Positions 50,116-57,454 of a stretch of DNA of 64,000 nt are shown one piece after another. Where the stretch lies: the NCBI RefSeq assembly GCF_002849715.1, contig NZ_CP018863.1, forward strand, positions 2,480,001 to 2,544,000. The letters run 5' to 3'. Positions within the stretch are counted from its first letter, which is position 1. Each line of letters starts with the position of its first letter. Both the position numbers and the translations under genes were made by a program. A model generated the notes under the pieces. That model was not told the DNA's origin, made no database searches, and worked only from the letters and a program-made list of their open reading frames with translations. Source of the stretch: Arthrobacter crystallopoietes. GTDB lineage: Bacteria; Actinomycetota; Actinomycetes; Actinomycetales; Micrococcaceae.

Positions 50116-51357
50116 CTACTTGGTGGCGTTGTGTGCATTCACGCGGCCATGGGCCCAGTGGGTGCCAGTGCCAGAGATTTTGTCGGCAGTTGATTCAATA
50201 TTGGCGCGAACGGACGTGTTGGTGGCGCCAGGATGTGAGCTCCAGGCAAGCGCGGCTGCGGCAGCGACGATTGGTGAGGACATGGAGGTGCCGTTGCCTA
50301 CGTCGTAGCCCCGAGAGCGGTTGTGCTGCCTGGCCAGAACAAAGTCGTGGTTCGGGAAGGTGGAGTAGACATTGACCCCTGGCGCGGCGACGTCCACCCA
50401 CTTGGCACCATAGGTTGAGAAGGACGCTTTCGCGTCGTTGTTGTCGGTTGCCGCGACCGCAATAACGTTAGGATATGCGGCCGGGTAGATCTTGGACTGA
50501 CTGCCGGTGTTACCAGCTGCGGCAACGAGCACAGCACCTTTGTTCCAGGCGTTGTTGACGGCAGCTTCCAGGGTCCGTGATGAGGTTCGCTGTCCGATGC
50601 TCATGTTGATGACCTTGGCCCCATTGCTGACGGCCCAATTGAGAGCGTTCGCGATGCCGGATGTAGTGCTGACCCCGCTGTCGTTGAGAACTTTGCCATC
50701 CAGGATCGTGCAGCCCGGGCATACACCGGCGACACCCTCCGTGTTGTGGACGCCGGCAACAATGCCGGCGACATGGGTGCCGTGGCCGTAATTGTCTTCA
50801 CCGGCTACCCCATTGCTGAAGTTGGCCCGTGCAACCACCTTGGATGTGATGTCGGGATTGTCGCTTGCGACACCCGAATCGAGAACCGCAACTTTTATGC
50901 CCCCACCGGTCGTGACGTTCCAGGCTTCGACGGCGTCCACATCAGCGTCCACTTTGCCCCCGGCTACAGATAGGTCCCCGGCAGTGTTGGTGAATGACTG
51001 ACCCTCGTTGTACAGGGCGTATTGCCGCGGGAAATACTCATCAGTTGTAGCGGCAGTAACGAGCTCGTCCGGCTCGGCATACTCAACCGCCGGGTTCCGG
51101 TCCAAGGCTTGGATGAGTTGGGATTCTTTACCTGCCGGTACTTTGATGAGGCGGGCGCCAGTGCTGCCGATACCTGGGCCCTCGCTGAGGCCATGCTGGC
51201 GCAGTACGTCGGAGGCAGTACCGTGGTCGCGGAACTTGACGATTATTTGTCCGGCGACGGGTGATGATTCGGATGCTGCGTTGCCGGGGGCTGCCAAGGT
51301 GACTGTGCCTAATCCGATGATTGCCGCTGTGAAGCTGGCGAGCATGACTTTTTTCAT
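50116..51357 (-). CDS. secreted subtilisin-like serine protease (S8)
   Basis: Exported subtilase, 413 residues. Signal peptide 1-28 (ends NAASE) and an I9-like propeptide (about 30-100, GQIIVKFRDHGTASDVLRQHG) precede the catalytic domain. Triad Asp160 (AVLDSGV), His192 (YGHGTHVAG), Ser358 (NGTSMSSP), with oxyanion Asn in AAAGNTG. Two Cys in GVCPGCTILD may form a disulfide. It degrades external protein. The base composition is visibly lower in G+C than neighbouring genes, a possible sign of transfer. Confidence 0.94.
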   Translation of the reverse strand: MKKVMLASFTAAIIGLGTVTLAAPGNAASESSPVAGQIIVKFRDHGTASDVLRQHGLSEGPGIGSTGARLIKVPAGKESQLIQALDRNPAVEYAEPDELVTAATTDEYFPRQYALYNEGQSFTNTAGDLSVAGGKVDADVDAVEAWNVTTGGGIKVAVLDSGVASDNPDITSKVVARANFSNGVAGEDNYGHGTHVAGIVAGVHNTEGVAGVCPGCTILDGKVLNDSGVSTTSGIANALNWAVSNGAKVINMSIGQRTSSRTLEAAVNNAWNKGAVLVAAAGNTGSQSKIYPAAYPNVIAVAATDNNDAKASFSTYGAKWVDVAAPGVNVYSTFPNHDFVLARQHNRSRGYDVGNGTSMSSPIVAAAAALAWSSHPGATNTSVRANIESTADKISGTGTHWAHGRVNAHNATK

Positions 51358-51445
51358 GAAGCTATCTTGCTCTTGTCGCCACTGGTTGGATAGCCCAAGG
51401 CGTGACCCCTAATTTGGGATTCTTCGGCCCCGACCCCGCGCCGGA

Positions 51446-52150
51446 CTACCTCTGAGCCGGGCGACGGCGGGACGTCCACCCTTGCTCATGCAGGCGTTCG
51501 AAACCGTCCAACAGCAGATCCAAAGCGAACTCGAACTCGAACTGGTCGTCGCAGCCCTGGCCGACCACGGATTCGTCGTCGTGGTCCGCCCTCATAGCGA
51601 TCGCCATGACGTGCGGATACTTCTCGGCCATCGCGTGCAACATGGCTGGCGGGATTTCCGCCGGGGCGGTGGCGGAGTCGTCGAACACTTCCTGCGTGAA
51701 GCCCCACATCCGGCTCCCCAGCGCGTGCATTACGTGATGGGTCAGATCCACCGAGAACCCGCCAGCCCGGAACATCCCGATCATGGCGTCCATATACTCC
51801 AGCACCACGGGCGACTTGTTCGTCCGCGACTCGATCACCCGGCGTGCCCACGGGTGCCGGAGCAGGATCCGCCGCGCGGCGAGGACCCGATGCCGGACCG
51901 TGCTCTTCCAGTCCTCACCACCTGCCCCTGTGTCGACCTCGCCAACGATGACGTCGACCATGCCGTCCAGCAGCTCTTCCTTGTTCGCGACGTGCTTGTA
52001 CAGCGCCATCGGCACCACGCCCAGCTCCTGGGCAAGCTTCCGCATGCTCAGCGGCTCGACTCCTGACACATCCGCAAGAACGACGGCGGCACTCAGCACA
52101 CGTTCCCGGCTCAGGGGAGTGCGGCGTACGGTTTCCGTCTGCTCGGCCAT
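51446..52150 (-). CDS. TetR-family regulator
   Basis: Repressor of 234 residues: N-terminal helix-turn-helix (LADVSGVEPLSMRKLAQELG; PMALYKHVANKEELL) and a TetR_C-like effector domain (RRILLRHPWARRVIESRTN; LDLLLDGFERLHEQGW). Start at MAEQTET behind AAGGGG. Two near-identical palindromes in the divergent region are its obvious operators, so it should repress itself and the DUF2306 gene. Confidence 0.9.
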   Translation of the reverse strand: MAEQTETVRRTPLSRERVLSAAVVLADVSGVEPLSMRKLAQELGVVPMALYKHVANKEELLDGMVDVIVGEVDTGAGGEDWKSTVRHRVLAARRILLRHPWARRVIESRTNKSPVVLEYMDAMIGMFRAGGFSVDLTHHVMHALGSRMWGFTQEVFDDSATAPAEIPPAMLHAMAEKYPHVMAIAMRADHDDESVVGQGCDDQFEFEFALDLLLDGFERLHEQGWTSRRRPAQR

Positions 52151-52190
52151 CTGTAATCCCCTTCTTTGGGCAGCCAATTTCTATTGACAA

Positions 52191-52205
52191 GTGTACGCCG
52201 TACAC
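52191..52205. promoter_or_regulatory. TetR operator 1, inside the promoter of the DUF2306 gene
   Basis: GTGTACGCCGTACAC, a perfect palindrome about a central C. It occupies the spacer between TTGACA (52184-52189) and TAACTT (52207-52212), 17 bases apart, so bound repressor blocks the plus-strand promoter. Confidence 0.85.
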
Positions 52206-52223
52206 CTAACTTTAGTTGCATCA

Positions 52224-52240
52224 GGTGTACGCCGTACACC
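52224..52240. promoter_or_regulatory. TetR operator 2
   Basis: GGTGTACGCCGTACACC, a perfect 17-base palindrome with the same core as operator 1. The centres are 34 bases apart, about three helical turns, so two dimers could bind the same face. Confidence 0.85.
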
Positions 52241-52290
52241 AGCGACAAAATCGGACCGGTTCTCAAGGCCCATCCAGCGAAGGATTCGAA

Positions 52291-53052
52291 ATGAACGCCA
52301 GCAGAAAGACTGCGACTGTGGTGATGGGGACGGAAATGAAGGAAAGCCTCCGCGTCCGTCGAAGCACTCGAGGCCGGTGGCTCGTGCCCGCCGGCTTGAT
52401 CTTCGTCAGCCTCATCCCGGTGTTCTTCGGGACGGCCCGCCTCGCTGAGCTGACGGGAGGGGCCGCAGTGACACCGGCCAACCACAGGTTCTTCGACTCG
52501 CCCCTCCCGGTGCTGATCCACATTCCCGCCGCCATCGTGTACTCCCTGGTCGGGGCGTTCCAGTTCGTTCCCTCGCTCCGTCGCGGCAAGCGCGGCAGAC
52601 CCAGTTGGCATCGAATCGCCGGGCGGATTCTGGTACCCGCAGGCCTGCTCGTAGCACTGTCCGGTCTGTGGATGGCTGTCTTCTACGACCTTCCGGCAAG
52701 CGACGGACCGCTTCTGCTCGTTTTTCGATTGATCTTCGGTTCGGCCATGGTGGCGAGCATTATCATGGGCATTCTCGCGATCCGGCGTCGGGACTTTTCC
52801 GCGCACGGCGCGTGGATGGCACGCGGCTACGCCATTGGTATCGCCGCGGGAACCCAGGCACTCGTGAGCATCCCATGGCTGCTCCTAGTCGGCCCGGCCG
52901 ACGTGCTGACCCGCGCACTGCTCCTCGGTTCGGCATGGGTGATCAATCTAGCGATCGCCGAGTACTTCATCCAGCGTCGCGCCCGCCGGGCCGCGCGAAC
53001 AAACCACGTATCCAGTCCGCTGGGCACGCCTGCGGCAACAGCCTCCCGCTGA
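52291..53052 (+). CDS. DUF2306 membrane protein
   Basis: Polytopic protein of 253 residues and about seven helices of the uncharacterised DUF2306 family, with HANxxxx-type features HIPAAIVYSLVGAFQFVPSLR, WHRIAGRILVPAGLLVALSG and FSAHGAWMARGYAIGIAAGTQ. The conserved His in several helices suggests haem or quinone binding, not demonstrated. AAGGA precedes the ATG. It is the target of the divergent TetR through paired operators, implying induction by a specific compound. Confidence 0.87.
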   Translation: MNASRKTATVVMGTEMKESLRVRRSTRGRWLVPAGLIFVSLIPVFFGTARLAELTGGAAVTPANHRFFDSPLPVLIHIPAAIVYSLVGAFQFVPSLRRGKRGRPSWHRIAGRILVPAGLLVALSGLWMAVFYDLPASDGPLLLVFRLIFGSAMVASIIMGILAIRRRDFSAHGAWMARGYAIGIAAGTQALVSIPWLLLVGPADVLTRALLLGSAWVINLAIAEYFIQRRARRAARTNHVSSPLGTPAATASR

Positions 53053-53079
53053 TCACTTGCTGCGATCAGCGCCGTCCAG

Positions 53080-53937
53080 CTACATACCGGGCATGTCGGG
53101 CGACATGTCCGGTTCCATGTTCTGCGACATTCCGGGGGCCGGATGTAGCCCGGGCAAAAGAGCCGGATTCGCCGGAACAAGCACGGCGAAGACAATCAAG
53201 GCGACACCGGTGATCTTGCTGAAAGCGATCCCATGCGACCAGGTCTTTTCCAGCAGGATTGCCGCGGCTATGACCGCCATCCACGCCAGATTCATTGTGC
53301 CCACCAGGATCAGCACAACCATCATTCCCCAGCAGCACCCCACGCAGTAGGTGCCGTGGTACAAACCAACCCGGATGTCGCGGAGGGGACCTTTGTATCT
53401 GGAGACGTGGAGGAGGAATGCGAGCGGGGAACGGCAGTGCCGCAGGCAGAAATTCTTTAGCGGGGTCAGCTGGTAGATCCCAGCTGACACGAGCAGACCT
53501 GCTCCTATCCACGGGGCCGTGTCCGGCACCTCCGTGGCTAGCATCCCGAACACTTCAGCCGCCCCGTAGGCAATAAGGCCAAACAGAATCCAGGTCAGCA
53601 GGTAGCCGATAAGCAGGGCGGCAGAGCGCGCAGCTCTGACCCAGACGTTCTGAACGGTTCGAATCGAGCGAAGATATGCGGATAGAAGGGGTGCCAAAGC
53701 GGGGAACATCATGGCGGTCATCATGAGTGTCCAGCCAGCGAGGAATCCCGCTAGGCCGATCCCCATCGTTCCGGGACCGGCTGGCATTCCGCGCGCGGCG
53801 AGGACCGTGAGATACCAAGCCACGAAGGCGCAAGCAATCAGCACCACTAGACCCGGATGTGGCCGGGCCAAGATGGTGCCTGCAGAACCTTTATGCTGAC
53901 CAGGCGAAGGGAGCTGAGAAGGAGTTCTTGCCGGCAT
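53080..53937 (-). CDS. DUF2182 membrane metal-binding-like protein
   Basis: Integral membrane protein of 285 residues and about seven helices of the DUF2182 family. Characteristic blocks are WTLMMTAMMFPALAPLL, QLTPLKNFCLRHCRSP and GTYCVGCCWGMMVVLI. The Cys/Met clusters suggest metal handling. The tail is Met/Asp-rich (GMSQNMEPDMSPDMPGM), another copper-like pattern. It overlaps the end of the DUF1326 gene by 47 bases, a pairing seen elsewhere, so the two probably act together. Confidence 0.88.
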   Translation of the reverse strand: MPARTPSQLPSPGQHKGSAGTILARPHPGLVVLIACAFVAWYLTVLAARGMPAGPGTMGIGLAGFLAGWTLMMTAMMFPALAPLLSAYLRSIRTVQNVWVRAARSAALLIGYLLTWILFGLIAYGAAEVFGMLATEVPDTAPWIGAGLLVSAGIYQLTPLKNFCLRHCRSPLAFLLHVSRYKGPLRDIRVGLYHGTYCVGCCWGMMVVLILVGTMNLAWMAVIAAAILLEKTWSHGIAFSKITGVALIVFAVLVPANPALLPGLHPAPGMSQNMEPDMSPDMPGM

Positions 53938-54496
53938 TGTCCCAGCTCATCCCGAACACATCGACGCGCCCTTTGCTGGCCGTACCGGCTGCCAAGGTGT
54001 CGGCTGGGAAGCCCACTCCGCTAACTTTGATGCCCTTCTCTGTAGGATCCATGGGCGAGACGAAGTCCTCCACCGCAACATCCAAGGCAGTGCCGACCTT
54101 GACCTGGTGCTGGCGTCCGTTGTCGGAGTAGGTGATGTCCATAGACTCCGAGCCCGCCATCTCACCAACCAATTGACCCAGATCTTCCATCGGGCCACCC
54201 AGTTGGCCGCCGAACACTGCAGCGAGAGCTTCGGCCTGCTCCTTGGAGGCTGCCGAGTCCAGGAGTAAGCCGAGTTTCCAGCCTCCCTCGCTCATGAGTG
54301 CAGGCGCATCGCCGACGATGCAGACATTCAGGCCGCCAACATCGACCCCGTTTACTTCGCCGGTATCTACATGGAACGCCAGCGCAGCATTGCAGCGCTC
54401 GTTGTCGGCTGGGGCGGTAAGGCCCGAAGTCGAGCACGGACAAACCATGTCGCAATTGCAGTTTTCGAAGTATGTACCTTCAACATGCCAAGCCAT
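53891..54496 (-). CDS. DUF1326 protein
   Basis: Soluble 201-residue protein of the DUF1326 family. The signature is at the N-terminus: GTYFENCNCDMVCPCSTSG, with five Cys in about 15 residues, then NERCNAALAFHVDTG. Such a cluster could bind a metal ion and pass it to the adjoining DUF2182 membrane protein, but the function is unknown. Start at MAWHVEG behind AGGGG. Base composition is lower in G+C than average for the window. Confidence 0.88.
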   Translation of the reverse strand: MAWHVEGTYFENCNCDMVCPCSTSGLTAPADNERCNAALAFHVDTGEVNGVDVGGLNVCIVGDAPALMSEGGWKLGLLLDSAASKEQAEALAAVFGGQLGGPMEDLGQLVGEMAGSESMDITYSDNGRQHQVKVGTALDVAVEDFVSPMDPTEKGIKVSGVGFPADTLAAGTASKGRVDVFGMSWDNAGKNSFSAPFAWSA

Positions 54497-54580
54497 TTTG
54501 AGGCCCCTTCCGCAATAAAAGGCATCCCCGCTATGAATTTTCCTCTCGGCCAGAAGTGGAATCAAGGCATTTTCGTCTAG

Positions 54581-55168
54581 TTAGGCGGCCAGTAGAAGGT
54601 TGTTCCGCAACGACCGGCGTTCACCGGCGGCAGGAGAATCTGACGGCGGCAAATACTCACGACGGCGGCGCTCCAGCCGCCGCTGCCGGCCAGGCGAGGG
54701 CAGCCGCGCGCCCTTCCTCCGATTGCACCTCGCCCAGGCAGCCACAAAGTTCTGCAGCGAAGTCGAACCACCGCGGGACCACGGGTAGAAGTGATCGCCG
54801 TGCTCGGCAGGACGCGAACAACGACGGCGGAACCCGGCTTCCAGCTCGCAAAGCCCACCGGCGCGGCCCATGCCATCGCGGCGCTGCTGCCGGGTGAACC
54901 GGCGCGCCGGATCGCGCCGTCGGGCATCTTGAGCTGTCATGATTGCGCCGACCACTGCGAGCAAGGCCATCGCAACCACAGGAGCTACGGCAACGGGCAC
55001 GACCTGAGCCGCCAACCCGCCCAGCATGTCCGCTGGGCCGGTAGGCGTAGCTGGCACCTCGGACTCCTGCAGTGCAAGGAGCATGGATGCCAGCAGCCAT
55101 AATGTTGCGGCGGCGCGCACAACCTGCAGCAAATGGCGCGACCAATAGATGCGAGCGAGTTCAGACAT
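54581..55168 (-). CDS. membrane-tethered HNH-type nuclease-like protein
   Basis: A 195-residue protein with two predicted membrane helices (about 13-34 and 50-79) and a basic C-terminal domain with HNH features: Cys107 and Cys117, HGDHFYPWSRGG (His126), Asn140 and ARCNRRKGA (Cys148/Asn149). The last 40 residues are very Arg-rich. A nuclease domain held at the membrane is unusual; a role in incoming-DNA degradation or competence is possible but speculative. GGGGG precedes the ATG. No neighbour clarifies it. Confidence 0.75.
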   Translation of the reverse strand: MSELARIYWSRHLLQVVRAAATLWLLASMLLALQESEVPATPTGPADMLGGLAAQVVPVAVAPVVAMALLAVVGAIMTAQDARRRDPARRFTRQQRRDGMGRAGGLCELEAGFRRRCSRPAEHGDHFYPWSRGGSTSLQNFVAAWARCNRRKGARLPSPGRQRRLERRRREYLPPSDSPAAGERRSLRNNLLLAA

Positions 55169-55255
55169 TTTCCCCCAACCAGAACTGTTCTCGGGCTATT
55201 CAACCAAGAACAGTCCCAATCGGGGAATCAGGCATACACAGATGCTCGCTGTGTC

Positions 55256-56128
55256 CTAGTTTTTCGGGACAACCAACTCATGCTGGTGCACCTTGGACTC
55301 CTGCTCGCCCAGGATGCCACCGGCAAGCTTTAGGGTGTCGCCCTCCTGCAGGTAGGGGAAGCGTCCGGACATGGCGACGCCTTCCGGAGTGCCGGTGTTA
55401 ATGAGGTCGCCGGGTTCGAGCACCATGTACTGGGACAGCCGGTAAACCAGTTCGACGGCGTCGAAAACCATGTCCGTGGTGGAGCTGTCCTGGCGCGGAT
55501 TGCCGTTGACCCAGGTCTGCAGCCGCACGCCGGCATCACCGGCCGCGTGGACTTCCGCCGCGGGGACAAGCCACGGCCCAACCGGGGTGAACGTGGGGCA
55601 TGACTTGCCCAATGTCCACTGCACACCCGAATGCTCCAGTTGGAACTCGCGCTCCGAGATGTCGTTGGCCAGTACGTAGCCGGCAATGCAGTCAACCGCG
55701 TCGGCCGGGGAAGCGAGGTAGCTGGCGCGCCGGCCGATCACCACGCCGAGCTCCACCTCCCAGTCCACTTTTTCCGCGCGCGGCGGGATGACGACGTCGT
55801 CGTTTGGGCCGATCACCGTGTTGGGGTGCTTGTAGAAGACGATGGGCCGCTCGGGAATGGGGTTGCCGGATTCGGCGGCGTGGCCGGCGTAGTTCAGGCC
55901 GATGCCAAGCACGGCGCCGGGCCGGGCAATCGGCGCGCCGACGCGCAGGCCGGCAGTATCAAAGGGCGCCAAGGCTTCGAGCGGCAGCTCGTCCAGCCGG
56001 TGTGCCCAGGTTTCCAGGAACGCCCCGTCGATATCGGCGGTGACCGGCCGCAGGTCGTACGTCTTCCCCTCCGTGGAGACGAAGACGGGTACTTCCTGTC
56101 CGGCTTCGCCGATGCGCATAACTTTCAT
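55256..56128 (-). CDS. fumarylacetoacetate hydrolase family protein
   Basis: FAH-superfamily enzyme, 290 residues. Metal-site and fold motifs: GIGLNYAGHAAESG, FYKHPNTVIGPND, VDWEVELGVVIGR and INTGTPEGVAMSG. Members hydrolyse C-C bonds of diketo acids or act as hydratases; bacterial FAH-type ureidoglycolate lyases are also known. Its position beside allantoin genes and the GntR regulator makes ureidoglycolate breakdown a plausible inference. AAAGGA precedes the ATG at 56128. Confidence 0.88.
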   Translation of the reverse strand: MKVMRIGEAGQEVPVFVSTEGKTYDLRPVTADIDGAFLETWAHRLDELPLEALAPFDTAGLRVGAPIARPGAVLGIGLNYAGHAAESGNPIPERPIVFYKHPNTVIGPNDDVVIPPRAEKVDWEVELGVVIGRRASYLASPADAVDCIAGYVLANDISEREFQLEHSGVQWTLGKSCPTFTPVGPWLVPAAEVHAAGDAGVRLQTWVNGNPRQDSSTTDMVFDAVELVYRLSQYMVLEPGDLINTGTPEGVAMSGRFPYLQEGDTLKLAGGILGEQESKVHQHELVVPKN

Positions 56129-56300
56129 GCGGGGTCCTTTCGCTGGGTTCTGGGATCCGCGCCGGGCAACCACACCGAGCCGGCAGTCGTCGGCAGCAGT
56201 GAGCCGCCGAAGTCCTGTTCCATGATATGGAAACTAATTCTCGCTACGCGGTAGGGCGACTTTATCCAGCGTCGCCTGGTGCGTCAAGTTTTCCGGAGCT

Positions 56301-56996
56301 TCAGGGATTCTGTCGTTGCTGTTCCTGCAAGGCCCTGCGGTAATCGTCCGGGAACTGATCGTGGTACTTCTCAACATGGTGTGCGGACTGCGCGGCCGCC
56401 TGCTCCGGATCACCGCTGGCAATGGCTGTCCAGAGTTCCCGGTGTTCCTCGATCAGTTCGGGCAGGTCGGTGGCGTAGCGGAGCAACCAGTTCATCCGCC
56501 CCTGCAGTGGTTCCAGCGCGGTCCGCAGGAAGTCATTGTCCGCAATCCGGGTGATTTCCTGATGGAAGGCGCTGTTGGTGCGGAGGGCTTTAAGCAGTGA
56601 CCCCTCGGCGAAGTGGCGTTCCGCCTCGTCAAGATGGCCCTTTAGTCGGTCCAAGTCGTCGGGGGTTGCGCGGACCGCCGCGAGCCGGCAGGCCAGCACC
56701 TCCAGGGAATGCCGGACGGCAAAGAGGTCTTCGACATCTTTCTCGCTCAGGCTGCTTACTTCCGCACCTCGGGCCCCGCGATCGCTCACGAGGCCTTCCT
56801 GTCGGAGCATTCGCAGTGCCTCGCGGACTGGAAGGCGGGAAACGTGGAACTCGGCGGCAAGGTCGCGTTCCACCAGCGGGGTGCCGGGGACATAGCGGCC
56901 CTCGAAAATCCTCGAACGGATCGCATCGCGCACAGTATCCCGAAGCGGTTTGTCCTTTTCGGAGGTTCCACCTGTGCGACTCATCGTTTTCTCCAT
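56301..56996 (-). CDS. GntR-family regulator with FCD domain
   Basis: FadR-type regulator of 231 residues: winged helix (LRDTVRDAIRSRIFEGRYVPG; LAAEFHVSRLPVREALRMLRQEGLV) and an all-helical FCD effector domain (FAVRHSLEVLACRLAA; NSAFHQEITRIADNDFL; EEHRELWTAIASGD; AHHVEKYHDQF, with the metal-binding His pattern). Start 56996 behind TGGAG; an ATG 12 bases later is equally good. Twin palindromes upstream are likely operators. It probably controls the flanking FAH gene and the permease-racemase-allantoinase operon. Confidence 0.9.
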   Translation of the reverse strand: MEKTMSRTGGTSEKDKPLRDTVRDAIRSRIFEGRYVPGTPLVERDLAAEFHVSRLPVREALRMLRQEGLVSDRGARGAEVSSLSEKDVEDLFAVRHSLEVLACRLAAVRATPDDLDRLKGHLDEAERHFAEGSLLKALRTNSAFHQEITRIADNDFLRTALEPLQGRMNWLLRYATDLPELIEEHRELWTAIASGDPEQAAAQSAHHVEKYHDQFPDDYRRALQEQQRQNP

Positions 56997-57049
56997 TCGA
57001 TCTCCAGAACCGCAACACGGGCCTAAGCGGTTGGGGTAAAAACAAAGCC

Positions 57050-57061
57050 TTGCGATCGCAA
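57050..57061. promoter_or_regulatory. palindrome TTGCGATCGCAA
   Basis: Perfect 12-base palindrome, 54 bases upstream of the FCD-GntR start. It shares the pattern TTGNGATCNCAA with a second site 33 bases away, consistent with a pair of operators for this dimeric regulator. Confidence 0.62.
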
Positions 57062-57082
57062 AAAGCGTTTCGGAATCTCCTC

Positions 57083-57094
57083 TTGGGATCCCAA
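57083..57094. promoter_or_regulatory. palindrome TTGGGATCCCAA
   Basis: Perfect 12-base palindrome of the same TTGNGATCNCAA pattern. Centre-to-centre distance of 33 bases puts both sites on the same face of the helix. Confidence 0.62.
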
Positions 57095-57454
57095 AATCCT
57101 AGTGGCGCCGCCGAATGCGGTCAAACAAAACTTGGCTTCCTGCGCATACAGAAGTGGCGACCTTAGCTAGCGATCAAACGAACGACGACGGCGGCCGCTA
57201 ACGTTCCGTCCGGACCGCCACTTTTCGTTGGGCGCACCCGCCACTGAACCACTGCCCGGCAGTGCGTTCAAACCGCCGTCTGGCCTTCAATGGCGCGGCT
57301 TTGGGCTTTATTCGCATACCAACGCCGTGATCCCGCGGTAGTCCGCCGATGGGGCCTTGACCGGGGCCTCCGCTTCCTTGACTGTGATTGGTGTCACCCC
57401 TAACCTTATTTCAATTCCTGAAAACAATTTTCCGCTCTATGAAAACAGGTAGCA

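Larger units (their letters stand above)
57002..57454. other. 450-bp non-coding regulatory region
   Basis: No gene is supported here. It contains the two TTGNGATCNCAA palindromes near its left end, an AACGACGACGGCGG element at about 57178, and complementary segments (AGTGGCG near 57151 with CGCCACT near 57217, and TTAGC with GCTAA inside) that could fold into a long hairpin ending near TTTT. The right end, before the permease gene, is A/T-rich and probably holds the promoter. Confidence 0.5.

Noticed and set aside
53640..53670. GGTTCGAATC-like stretch considered as a tRNA T-loop
   Set aside because: No acceptor or anticodon stem can be formed around it, and it lies within the DUF2182 coding sequence.
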